DNA of 64,000 nucleotides, taken from positions 117,558,690 to 117,622,689 of the forward strand of contig CM048553.1 in assembly GCA_026413225.1 (NCBI GenBank), read 5' to 3'. A model generated the notes under the pieces. The model searched no databases. It was not told where the DNA came from and was given only the letters and a program-made list of their open reading frames with translations. Position numbers and translations under genes: made by a program. The stretch comes from Otis tarda (lineage: Eukaryota > Chordata > Aves > Otidiformes > Otididae). Shown piece after piece: positions 29,401-40,489 of this stretch (the first letter of the stretch is position 1; every line of letters begins with the position of its first letter).

Positions 29401-30634
29401 AATGCTGATATTTTTATATTGCAACACTGAAGAATACTAGTCACATACTAAATGAGTTCCACTTAAAGTTTTAACAGATTTTTATCCACCAAGGCTCAGA
29501 GAAATACAAGTGCAATTCTCAAAAGATGAAGGAATTCCCATTCTCATAGTTAGAAGTGAAAGGAGTGGGCTGGAGAGGGAAGTGACAGTAATTAAAACTG
29601 TCAAGGAGTCTCAAGGAATGAATATGCATTGTCTGACCTGAATCTATTCCAGTTTCACATGGTATGAGAACAGAACGTTTGTTTCCAGCTGAAGAACAAA
29701 ATAAATGGGTTTCCATGGCTTTCCTGGGTAAAGCTATATTTGAGTTTGTTTTGAGATAGTACTTTTCATAAAATGGTTTGGTTAATATTAAATAGTTCAG
29801 AGCACTTCAGGCTGGTAAAGGATAAAGTAGTATAGATTGTTGGCTCACTAAAATAACACTGCTTCAAATATTGTACAATAAACAGAAAAAAACCCCTTAA
29901 TTTCAAGCAAAGAAACCATGATCAGTAGGAGATCTCTGTTCGTACGTTATTAAACAGGATGGAATTTATTGCTCAATAAGAAAGTTCTATACGTCAAATT
30001 TTTGCCATTTTCTGCAAAGTTGGACGTTGGTGTGAGAAGCAGGTGTGATGGAGCCAAGAACTGTTCAAGCATGCCAAAGCAAGCACGTCTCGTGAACTCC
30101 TCCACAAAACTAAGATTTCATTTAAGAAGTTTGTCATTGTAAAGTGGTACTTGTCAGCTTTACGTTTCTGATCCCAAATGTGCCCAAGCACAGTATCGGC
30201 ACTTCATGCACTTGATTCCAAGAAGAACGTATGACTAACCTGCCTTTTAAGGATACCTATGCTGAGCTATGATTCAAGGGTCAGGACTTCAGGATTCACT
30301 CTTGTGGGAAATTCTGCACCGAGAGGTATTTTATTTGGCAAGGGTCACACTGCAGCAAAGAAACTGTGGATGATGGAAACAGGAAAGGGAAAAAAAAAGA
30401 GAAAAAAGAAAATAAAAGATTGGTGATATTAATGGCTATATCTAGCAAGGAACTAAATTCACATAGAACTACAAAATTACAAAGCTCAGAAATCATGGTC
30501 CTTTAGAGACAAAACGGAAACTCTACCCCACTTTGCACAGTGGCAGTCAATCTATTGTGATCCTTCTACACATTTCACACAGGAACCAGAACAAAGATGC
30601 TCTGCTACCCACTGGGCTCTCTGGATCAACTTGA
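20456..30634 (-). other. GAREM1: GAREM1 intron 2, TE-poor stretch
   Basis: About 10 kb without any recognised transposon or exon. It contains an A-rich run at 21781-21815, an A/C-rich simple repeat at 26345-26433 and a GC-richer patch at 26955-27300. The patch includes a 154-codon open frame on the minus strand and the 170-codon plus-strand frame starts shortly after it, at 27766. Neither shows a known domain, and such lengths are expected by chance in 64 kb. Confidence 0.55.
26345..26433 (+). repeat. A/C-rich low-complexity repeat (AAAAC/AAACCC type)
   Basis: The tract starts with repeated CAAAA units, passes a run of ten As, and becomes AAACCC/AAAACCCC-like. It is low-complexity sequence, perhaps a decayed poly(A) tail or pentanucleotide microsatellite. 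No adjacent transposon body is recognisable. Confidence 0.85.
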
Positions 30635-30742
30635 TCGGGAGCAACCTGATCTGTTTGGAGATGTCCCTGCTCCTTGCAGGGGGTTTGGATCAGATGACCT
30701 TTGAAGGTCCTTTCCAACCCAAACCATTCTGTGATTCTGTGT
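30635..30742 (+). mobile_element. CR1 LINE 3' end fragment, plus orientation
   Basis: The segment reads GAGCAACCTGATC, then GTCCCTGCTCCTTGCAGGG, GGTCCTTTCCAACCC, and finishes AAACCATTCTGTGATTCTGTG. These are the end of CR1 ORF2 (frame SNLICLEMSLLLAGGLD) followed by the avian CR1 tail. It is heavily 5'-truncated to about 100 bp and moderately diverged. Confidence 0.9.
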
Positions 30743-31996
30743 ACCCCAAGGAATGGGGCGGAAAGAGAGATGAGGATTCAGAGGAAGTTATTTGGCATCT
30801 ATCCCAGAAAGCCACTAAGCCCTCTCCTTCCATCCCTGGCCTGAAGTCCCAGTCCATCAGATTCCAAAGAAGAGCTTCCAAGAAACTAACATATGCCCTG
30901 GTTTAAGGTAAATCCGGAACTGCATATACTAAAAAGGAAACAGTGAGGCTCATGTATACCAGGGTCACTACAAGAATGTTTGAGCATACAGATATTTTGG
31001 GGGGAGATTATATGAAAAATAGACAAAAGACTGTTGATTCTTAATAACTGCTAGAATGCAGCACTTGGTTTCTCCTCCTATCTGGTCACCTCTTGAAAAA
31101 CTGAGCAGATTTTTTTACTAGTCTAAGAAGCAAATCTGTAGAGGTAAGGAAAATTTCCTGGAATTAAGAAAACAAGGAGGCTGAAGAAGTAAGAAAACTG
31201 CGTGCATCAGGACAACTGCTCAGATGAGCATGAGTATTCCTAACTTGGATGCATAAGGGCTTAAACCAGTAGGATCCAGTTTTCACAAGTTAAAAGCCAT
31301 GAGCACAGAGACCTTCTCTCTCAAGAGAAGGGAAGAGAGGGGGAGGAGAACGAGCAAGTTAGCCAAGGAAGGCCATCTGTTAAGTGAACCTCAGCTATGA
31401 ACTCAAGACCTGCCCTTACTAGGCTCAAACATTAATAGAAGTGTCCAGAAAACACCAACAGCTAAGCAGACAAATTCCTTTAAGTCAACAAAAATGAAAA
31501 AAATTTAGGCGTCTTATTTCAAAAGAGTGTTACCATATGCTATAGCCAATTAGTCACAAATTAGATACAAAATAAACTTTACGACAAACTGCAAAATAAG
31601 AACATTCTTAGTACTTTTGAAGGCATATTCTTGTTGACTAGTAATAAGTGAACAGTTAAATTATATGCACATGCCAAATTTTCTCCTGGCAGTATTTGTA
31701 AAGTTTAGAACAAACTATTTTGAAGGGATACAAGGAAGAAAAGGGAGGAGGAGAAAAAACCTCCCACACACATCCCCAGCTCCTAGCAGAAAAGGAGAAA
31801 AAAATGAATCTGAACATCAGCTCCAAGCATCATACTATAATTCAGAAGGCAGGGAACCAGAGAAGCATGAGAAACTTGATGGCTATAAGCCTTACCACTA
31901 CACCTTGTAGTATCCCATAGAGCTTCCTTTCCAAGGAAAAGTAAAGAAATTTCACCAGTGCTCTGCAAGTGATAAAGACAGGTTCAGTCCTTTCTT
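30743..31996 (-). other. GAREM1: GAREM1 intron 2, unassigned sequence between CR1 copies
   Basis: A purine-rich patch (GGGAGGAGAACGAG and similar) lies near 31320-31350 and another near 31735-31805. No exon, RNA gene or transposon is recognised. Confidence 0.5.
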
Positions 31997-32800
31997 CATA
32001 GAATCATAGAATCACATGGTTGGATGGGACCTATAAGATCATCTAGTCCAACCGTCTTCCCACTACCATTGCTGTCACAGCTACTAAACCATATCTTGTA
32101 GCTTCTCATCAAGCCGCCTCTTGAACACTGCCAGGGACGGTGACTCCACCACCTCCCTGGGCAGGCCATTCCAGTGCCTGACCACTCTTTGAGAGAAAAA
32201 GTTCTTCCTCACGTCCAATCTAAACCTCCTTTGGTACAACTTGTGGCCATTTCCTCGGGTCCTGCTTGTTGCCTGGAAGAAGAGGCCAAACCCCTGTTCA
32301 TCACAACCTGCCTTCAGGAAGCTGTAGAGTGCAATGAGGTCTCCCCTGAGCCTCCTCTTCTCCAGACTAAACAATCCCAACTCTCTCAGCCGCTCCTCAT
32401 AAGACTGCTTTGTTGCCCTTCTCTGGACACGTTCCAGGGCTTCAATGTCTTTCTTGTAGTGAGGGGCCCAAAACTGAACACAATACTCGAGGTGCGGCCT
32501 CACCAGTGCCGAATACAGGGGGATGATTACCTCCCTGCTCCTGCTGGCCACACTATTTCTAATGCAGGCCAGGATGCCGTTGGCCCTCTTGGCCACCTGG
32601 GCACACTGTCGGCTCATGTTCAGCTGAGCATCAACCAACACCCCCAGGTCCCTTTCCTCTTCACAGTCCTCCAGCCACTCAGCTCCGAGCCTATAGCGCT
32701 GCATGGGGTTGTTGTGGCCAAAGTGCAGGACCCGACACTTGGCCTTGTTGAACCTAAATCTTGCTGCCCAACTCTTAACAGCACCTTGTAAATGAAGGTA
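31997..32800 (-). mobile_element. Young, well-preserved CR1 LINE 3' portion
   Basis: The element starts at its 3' end with CATAGAATCATAGAATCAC, two copies of the CR1 terminal octamer, followed by a short 3' untranslated region. The C-terminal part of ORF2 then remains open for about 240 codons. The 5' end is truncated near 32800, where frame similarity ([10 protein letters not shown]) fades. Low degeneration compared with the neighbouring copy at 32928 marks it as the youngest CR1 in the window. I did not identify a target-site duplication; CR1 often leaves none. Confidence 0.95.
32084..32800 (-). pseudogene. CR1 ORF2 C-terminal fragment (reverse transcriptase thumb and tail)
   Basis: This is an uninterrupted reading frame encoding the end of the CR1 ORF2 polyprotein, which in full-length elements carries an endonuclease and a reverse transcriptase. 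Diagnostic blocks in order are [95 protein letters not shown] and [19 protein letters not shown], ending KLQDMV. The catalytic fingers/palm and the endonuclease are absent because the insertion is 5'-truncated. Between RRATK and SYEERL the frame is several codons shorter than CR1 copies I remember. The element cannot encode a working enzyme. The frame is technically open to 32824. Confidence 0.9.
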
Positions 32801-32927
32801 AGTCTCAGAATAAAACCGCCCATTTTAAACTAAGGTTTCAGTACTACAGACTCAACTTTTAGTACTAAGCAGGAAAAAAAGGGAAGGATTTCTGTCCTCA
32901 GAAGTAAAATCTGTAATGTCCTTAATG

Positions 32928-33350
32928 AATCATACAATTTAATTTGGAAGGGACCTCTGGAGGTCATGAAGTTCAATCTCCTGCTCAAAGCCAGACTAAC
33001 CTCAAAGGTGGATGCCAGCACCTCGATCCATCAAGGTTTGAAGGTGTCCAAGGATGGAGACTCTACAGCAGGCGATCCCTTCCAAGGTTTAACCACAATT
33101 GTGGTGACAAAGCTTTCCCTCACAGCCAAGTGGAATTTTCCCTATTGGACGTTGTGTACATTGCTCTTTCATTGTGCACCTCTGAGAAGAGTCTGACCTG
33201 TCTTCTCTACAAATCCCCTCTGGCTGGTGGAAGACTTCCCCCCTCCCACCAGTTTCTCTTCTCCAGTCTGAACAAGCCAAACTTCCTCTGGCTTTCTTCA
33301 TATACCATGTGCTACAGCCCCCTACTACTATCCCAACGACTTTTTGCTGT
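32928..33350 (-). mobile_element. Old degraded CR1 LINE 3' portion
   Basis: It begins GAATCATACAATTTAATTTG, then GGAAGGGACCTCTGGAGGTC (a CR1 tail), and continues through TCAAGGTTTGAAGGTGTCC, CTTCTCCAGTCTGAACAAGCC and GTGCTACAGCCCCCT before similarity ends near 33350. It shares subfamily features with the old copy at 2746-3490. It lies about 130 bp from the young CR1 at 31997-32800 in the same orientation, so the two are independent insertions of different age. The coding part is too decayed to follow. Confidence 0.85.
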
Positions 33351-35396
33351 TGATTACTAATTCCAGATACACTTAAAATTTGCAGAGAGCTCTCCACGGC
33401 TAAATAAGCTTGCCAGCAAGGTCATTCTGAAGTCAACAACCTTCCTTCTCTGACACCACTTACCTCCCTTTATATAGTATGTTGTTGCCATTTCCCTCAA
33501 CATGAAGTGTGTACAGTTTCAGAATTCTATCTATAAAGGGTTAACAAATACTGGGAATGTAAGCCAAGCTTTCTCTACTCCAAAATAAATTAATTATATA
33601 TTTAATATGAAAAACATCCACACCACCAACTGCTTGGTTCCACTTTTTCCTCAGATTTTGCAGCTTTCAGGATATGTTTGTACAGTATTTTCCATCTTTT
33701 CTTTACTAAGAATGAAAGAAATTTGTGTCACTAATTATGCGACTCCAGAAAAAGTGGTATTAGACAAAATAACAAAGGAAACAATTATTGAAGTTTAAAA
33801 AAAAAAAAAAGAAAAAATAAAGAGTTGTCAGGAATTCCCTTGATGGTAATTGAACAGTCCCTTCCCTGCTATGAGACAAAAAAAAAGCTAAAAAATGCTC
33901 CTCTGACATCAAAACCGATAGAAATTTAATGACCTAAAAAGAACAGGCACAGGACTGAAAAAGACACTTTCAGAAAGAGATTACAAAACGCTAGTCATGG
34001 GAAAACCCTCCTTCCTCTCCCATGAGAGCTGCTAATCTCCCATTTAACCTCTCCACCATTTTGCAAAATAAATTACGAAGCCAGCAGGAGCCAATGTAAT
34101 CATCTAAGTCTTATCTCTTTGATAGCACAAGCCAGAGGATTTGAATGAATTATTTCTTTTTGGTTACAGCTTATGGCTTTTTGCTTTTTCCAAAGCAGAG
34201 AAAAAAATTCCTCCATCAATCTTGACTGAAGTTTTCCCAGGGAAGGAAGTTCTACCCTCAAACTTGTATTTTTTCCTCATGCTCATTGCTACCATTTTGT
34301 TTACTTTCGATTCCAGTTCTGCTGTGACCTGGTCTGGCAGGCTCTTTCAGCTTTAATACTACGTAGCTTAATTTTACTGCTTTGATAAGGGAAAGCTCTT
34401 GGTGACTACAGGTGAATAAAACTAACTTCACTTCCAAACCCTCTGACTTCGCAAGCACTATCATTTTCAAGCCTATCGTGTTTATGCCTCTTCTAGGAAC
34501 TCTGCTTTTCTCCCAGCATCTCTTCCACTGTGAAAACCAGCCGTAAGTTGTATCCCAGCTGCAGTCAGATTAGTCCCAAACAGAGGAGATGTGTATACGC
34601 CTCTGTTTTATATACCCATTGATTACATTAGGCCCATTTACTACAGAAATCGGACAAAAATCTCACCGTGGATATAACCAAGTCCTTTTCAAAAGCAGAC
34701 ATTCAAAGGTTTTGTCTTCCCTGCCTTCTCTCTCTTCCAGTGCACAATGTAATGCTCTAAACCAATTCCGGGAAATATCTGACCTCTTATTAAAAGCTTC
34801 CAACATTAGAGATTTCTCAAACTGTCTAGGCAATTTATGCCAATATGTAGCAACTCCATAGTTGGAAAAGTTTTTTGGGATACTGGAATAACTTATTTAA
34901 ATATCTCCCTTGCTGGAACCATTTCCTTCAGAAGTTATGTTCTGTAGATCTTGATTATTCTTGCTGCTGTAATCTGGATTTTCAGTTGTCTCCATTTTTC
35001 TTGAAGTTCAGTGTCAAATGTGAACATGCTGCTCAGCTGATGCCTTACCAGCAGCCAAGAGAGCAGAATCATTATCATCCTACAAACTGAAAGTTTCATC
35101 TCAGACACTTCACCCCTCCCCTTTCCTTGAGGAAACATCATGACACTGTTGAGTCATGTTCCGATTTATAAACAGAAGTAAACTATTACTAAATTTGTTT
35201 TCCATATCTAAATATCCAGCTGAAAACAAGGTCTTTGATGTTTGTTGCCAACAATGTGCTTGACGTCTCCCTTTTAACCTCTTTTAATGCTCTCATTCTA
35301 AAGTGGATTCCCGTTCCGCTGTTAACAATTTTCAAACTGCAACCATCAGTAGCTTGGATGGTTGATTTTCAGACATATCAGAAGACCACACTTTCT

Positions 35397-35424
35397 AAAT
35401 AAATAAATAAATAAATAAATAAAT
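35397..35424 (+). repeat. (AAAT)n microsatellite, 7 units
   Basis: Seven uninterrupted AAAT units. A shorter run of the same unit occurs at about 46721-46736. Confidence 0.95.
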
Positions 35425-37963
35425 AGAAGCATAGCAGAGTGGTAGATACAGACCATAAATACTACTTGCTTGAATCGAAATTCTCTGCATGAGTGAAATG
35501 AAAGGCTTTCATTTTGGTTACCCTCAACCACCCTCCAACGTACCAACTCAGCATGGACAATGATCACCAAGATAAACAAGCGAAGCACACAGAGATTTCT
35601 GTCTTTGTAATAATACAGAAACAGACTATAAAAACCCAGCAAGGGAGCACTCAGGCTACAGCGTTCTAAAACCCCGAGTTTAGACAGCTTCTGTTCCTTA
35701 TATGTAAAACCAACTATTTTTATCAAGTATATACTCCCCATGTTTTAGAAATGCTTGTAAATAATATGCGCTCCAAAACCCTACTGAGTTAGAACATTTG
35801 GAAAAATAGATGATGTTTGTATCAATTTCACTACAATAGTTTTTCAAATGGGATGCTGATGTGCAAGAGCAGCGAGGGCAGTGCAAGATGGACAGTGAGC
35901 TGAGGAAGAGTCAAAAGAAGCATTTTAAATACGCAAAGAAATGGGTAAGACTAAGTGCGAGTTCCTTAAGCTCCAATAGTTTCTAATGAACAGATATGAA
36001 CAAACACTGTGAAGCAACTGCAGAAGTTTTTATTTTAATTAAAAAGATTGCTATTTTTCCTAAATGCTGTTGGACAGACTAACTGGTAGTGAATGAAACA
36101 ATCTGTTGCTTGAAGCAATTAAAATTATGTCTATACTAATCACATCCTAAGATATACTTAGAAGTTCTGACATGGGCTTTGAATTCCTCAAAGTAAATTA
36201 GTCCAGGAAACCAAGGAAACAAAGAAACTTCTGTTGAATATTCTCATTCTGAAAGGTGTCAGGCAAACATATTTTTCCCCTCCTAAGGAAAGAAGTCACA
36301 AGAAGCGTTATAAATACGTAAGAGTTTACAGAAATAAACACTGAAGTAATACCATAAAAGGCAGAAATAAGCCATAAAACTAAGAACTATAAAATGTGAC
36401 ATCTCAGTGATGCTTCCCAAGTAATGATTAATATTTTCCTTGCCTCATATATCTGTACAAATTCTGGAAACTGCTATATGCCAGGCTAGAGCCTTCTTTC
36501 TGGAGAGAAATAAAAATCCCTAGATTTCTCTTTTAAAAGCTGTAAACCGGAGTAGCATGAAGGAGTTTAAGTGAGACAACTCCTGTACTTTGCACATTGA
36601 ATGCAGATGCCATCCTTAAAACAGCTTGAATCTCGAAAGCCGCTTTCAAATGTTAGCGGTTACATAGGGCTAGTCCTCTGGATTCTAGAAAGGGACGTCA
36701 TTGAAAAACCAGTTCTGCCTGGCTGATTTCTGAACGGCTAATTAAGGTAGATTTTATTTAATATCTCCAAATACAGCATTTTATAACAACATTCAAACCT
36801 GATGGGGCGGGAAGTACTTTTAAACTTTAGTAAATACCATTTAAACCATCCTCATTCATAATGAAAGATGCTACTGTCTTAGATGAGACCAACAGGCGTG
36901 AATTGCATTTTCTGTCAAGGAACTTAGTTTCTCCTTTCCTTCAAATATGTTTTTTCACATTTTACTAAACAGTGTTTTTTACTATGAACATAATTTTTCC
37001 AGTTTGCCTGGTATGCTCCCATCCCCAGCCGTAGGATGAAAGTGACCTAACTTTAGCCTTTTATGGAAGCAATGTTATTTTACAAAGTATACCAAGATAA
37101 ACATCATATAAATTTCAACAGCAGTCTTGTTGGTAACAGCATATGAAAACATTCTGAGTTGCAGAAATATTTCTAGATGACCAGTCAATATTCTTTTAAA
37201 TCACGTGATTAGCTCTCTCTACCCCCTAACCATCAACAACAAGCATCTTTAAGAACCTCTTGGTTCATCTGATTCTTCAGGATGCTGCCTAAGCTTAAAC
37301 ATTACTAAAGCTAATACTCCCAAAGACTCACGAAAGAAATCTAGAAAGGTCCATCACTTGCTTTCTCGCATAGATACACTGCTGTACTTTTCACTATACA
37401 GACACATTAAGCAGCTTTGTATGTGTGTAAGGCATCTTTACACATTGATCTTCTTCTACATACCTAATGTATCATATTTGCCTTTATTGCCTCCCACCTG
37501 ATGCTTATAGTGAGTATAATGTTTAGGATCTGAATTACACCAGAAGTAAAACAGTGCTGGGATGTTATTTAGAGAATAAAAATTTTCTTACAATAGCTTT
37601 GAGTTCAGACTTATTAGAAGACACCAATAGGGTCTTCACATGGTTAAAGTGTGGAAATTAAGTTCTTGCGTGTGCGGCCTCTTTAATCCAGATTAATCAC
37701 AGATGGTGAACGCATGCAGTATAAAATCATGCACCCAGTTCACTCTCTGAACCCTTCTTCTACTGGTAGCTAGTAAATGAGTGCTTTTGAGAAGGACTTA
37801 CAGAACAAAAGTCCCCTTCTCAATCAGGTTAAGTGCAAAATTACATAGTAAACAACCATCTTCAATCTTCTAAAGGAGAACTGTTGAGATTAGAGGTTAG
37901 GAAAGCACATGCAGTTGGACAGTGACATATTACAGTGCAGAAATACATTAGTGGTTTTGCGTG

Positions 37964-38039
37964 TTTGTTTTTTTTTTTAAATACTATTAGAATCCTTAAA
38001 AAAAAAAAAACAAAAAAAAAACAAAAAAACCCCACCCCA
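37964..38039 (+). repeat. Oligo-T then oligo-A low-complexity pair
   Basis: A run of about 13 Ts is followed about 15 bp later by runs of 13, 10 and 7 As separated by single Cs, ending in a CCCCACCCC-like stretch. The T and A runs could pair as a hairpin, and such runs are prone to slippage and sequencing error. Confidence 0.85.
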
Positions 38040-38228
38040 ACTCTAATTTTAACTGTATACATCAAAAAAATAACGGTTATTTCTATGAAATCTTCACTGG
38101 ATTTTTCCACTACAACCACTGGATTTCGGATCCAACAACATCCTTCCTCAGAGCGCATTTCTTAGATTTGGGACTACAGGCAGCATCTCTCCTCTAGGTC
38201 TCAGAAACTAGGCAGTCAGCAGGCTCAC

Positions 38229-38473
38229 CTGCAACACAAGAGGTCCAGCTTTCCAGCCTGCTGTACCAGGGACTGAAGTGGAGATGACTTGTGTTCAGGT
38301 GGGCATTGCTGGTTACTCTGTAAGAAGGCCTCTAACATGGCAGCTTCTCCTCCCTGTATAACAAGAGAACCTCTTCTCCTCACTTGCTCCTTCCCACAGA
38401 AGACAAATTTCCCAGGTGCTGAAGCACCAAGAGTCAGACGAGGTCTTAGCTGAATGCACCACTTCAAAAACAT
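38229..38473 (-). other. Weak exon-like open segment (minus strand)
   Basis: A minus-strand frame from ATG at 38471-38473 stays open for 82 codons and crosses a consensus donor GTGAGC after base 38229. The composition is protein-like (GGEAAMLEAFLQSNQQ, SLVQQAGKLDLL), but I recognise no family and no acceptor or promoter was identified. Open frames of this length are common by chance here. Confidence 0.15.
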
Positions 38474-39023
38474 GGCGCCCAGAGAGCACTCAACAGGGCT
38501 CTTTCCACATTGCTATCCATGCCCCAGTTACACAGAAAACAAAGTGCAAAGTCTAACCCTGTATAAGGTTGAGATCAGAGGCTGAGATAATTTTCTGCTG
38601 TATGTCAAACTATGTTTTGCCCTCCTACTCCAATACTCAACATTCTCCATTTTTTTTTTGCCTCCAGCCAAGGACTCTATGTGTCGCACGTCTCCCATGC
38701 AGCACAAAAATAGCCGTTCCTCCCTAAGGACCGTGTGCCCAAGAGCCTGCCTGCCTTTTCCAACTGCATCTTATGAAATTCCAGCTGGTCTAACAAAAAT
38801 ATTATGTCTCCCTATATAACTTGTTGTCACAGAGAAACAACATACCTACACACACTATGGCTACCGTCCCTCTCCGCCTGCATTTTTCCATCTTCCTCAG
38901 TTTTTCCACCGAGAAAGAAGAAATAAGCCATTCCAGGGTATCTGGGTTGTAAATCTTTAGCTAAGATTTAAAGTCTGGGCTCAGACTGCTACCCAAAAAA
39001 CCTGTCATTTATTTGATTTACAG

Positions 39024-39358
39024 AGGAAGGACTGAAACTGCTCAGAGTGCCAGCCAAGGCCTTCTGCCCTCTGATACCTCAAACATCTCCAGGCATTTTG
39101 GCAACACCTATAGATGTAGCATCCACAGACTGGAAAGAGTCATCTGGGCCATTAAGTTTGAGTTTTTCATCAACGACAGACTGTCACAGTAACAGCTCTG
39201 CAGTCCATCAAGATTTCCATGATAACCAGCCCCCACAGATTGTCTCATTTCGGACACAGGCACCACAGGAATTTGCATTGGCCTGTGACCAGCAAGGGAG
39301 AACTACCTATAGTTTACAGGAAGACCAAAGTGATTCTTCTACAAAAGGGTTCATTTAA
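39024..39358 (+). other. Exon-like open segment with upstream acceptor (plus strand)
   Basis: An acceptor (CATTTATTTGATTTACAG) ends at 39023, and the frame that follows is open for about 111 codons to TAA at 39356-39358. The translation is Ser/Gln/Pro/Asp-rich and lacks low-complexity runs (for example PLIPQTSPGILATPIDVAST and DQSDSSTKGFI). It is antisense to GAREM1. No domain is recognised. It could be the last coding exon of an unknown gene, a decayed pseudogene or chance; a length near 100 codons is not statistically unusual in this window. Confidence 0.2.
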
Positions 39359-40143
39359 TGGGAAAGCATTACCAACCTCTGTTTTCCGTAGACGTAACTG
39401 GAGGTGGTAGCTCTCCAACAGTCTCAGCAAGGAAGTGACTCAGGTGTACGCATCTAGATTTTAAAAGCAAAGGCTCCCATCTTTTCCCAAGAAATTCTTC
39501 CACTTCCCAGAGAGGAGAGCACCATCCCTGCAGAGCCAGGGTGGCTTTGCACCTGGCCACACAGACCCCTTGTCAATGCAAACCTTGTACCGCCCTTCAG
39601 AAGAGGCAGTCAGCCAGCTGTAGCTCCAAGTAGGGTTGGAGCTCCTCCACTGCTACCAGGCAAGATTCACTCCAATATGATTTGCATCCTGAACTCCCTC
39701 CTCATCTGTCATCTGAAGTCTCAGCCCTATGCCTAGGACTAGAGTTTCTGCTGTGATCACAGGTGGTCAAAAATGTAATGGCTCTCCTCATCCAAGGAGG
39801 TAGTGGTCACCCATCAAAAGACAGTTTTCCTCTTAATACACACTATGGGATGTATTCCTCAGACTAGCTCATCTGTGCAGGACTTCCAGGCTCAGAATGT
39901 CAACTGATGCAACACATGTAAGCCATGAGCTTCTAGTTTCAATTCAGACAGAGGACAAGCAGTGAGCTTAAGCTTCTCTGGCATGCTTTAACAAGTCTAC
40001 TTATGTTTATCCACCCATGTGATATTGTCAGGCATGTTTCTCATTCACTGCAGGACAGTCATAATTATCTACAAACCTTAGGTCCTTGTACATGTTTTAA
40101 TTAAATGTGTTTATAAACTGATTCATAAGATTACAGACAGTAT

Positions 40144-40190
40144 CTGAACCTCCTTAGGTTCAGGAGGTTTCCTAACCTCCTTAGGTTAGG
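40144..40190. repeat. Two tandem 20-bp palindromes with covarying arms
   Basis: The first palindrome is CTGAACCT-CCTT-AGGTTCAG (40144-40163). The second, 27 bp downstream, is CCTAACCT-CCTT-AGGTTAGG (40171-40190). Both have perfect 8-bp arms around the same CCTT loop. The intervening GAGGTTT can also pair with the arms. Confidence 0.9.
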
Positions 40191-40471
40191 AAAAGCCCTT
40201 AGGAAGCATTTAATAAAGTAAGAATTCACAAACAAAAACACACCTGGAAAAAGCCAGATAACAATGTTTTGGCAGGCCCCCAACAATTCCTTTTACTAGT
40301 AGCAATCAACATCCACCACAGATGCTGATTTGTCATCTACTACTTTTAAAATCATGAGGCCAATCTATTAGCCCCAGATAGCACCTTAAGCAAAAACTCA
40401 ATTCAAATTAAGTTTCCAGAAAAACTGAGCTAGGAAATGCACCCTTCTCCATTCCTCTTAAGTAAAAGGTA

Positions 40472-40489
40472 ACACACACACACACACAC
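40472..40489 (+). repeat. (AC)9 microsatellite
   Basis: Nine AC dinucleotides without interruption. Confidence 0.95.

Larger units (their letters stand above)
33351..38228 (-). other. GAREM1: GAREM1 intron 2, TE-poor stretch
   Basis: Nothing recognisable apart from an A-rich run near 33797-33828, the AAAT microsatellite at 35397-35424 and the T-run/A-run pair at 37964-38039. Confidence 0.5.

Noticed and set aside
32174-32791. 205-codon plus-strand open frame opposite the young CR1
   Set aside because: It is the antisense shadow of the CR1 ORF2 fragment, not a separate gene.
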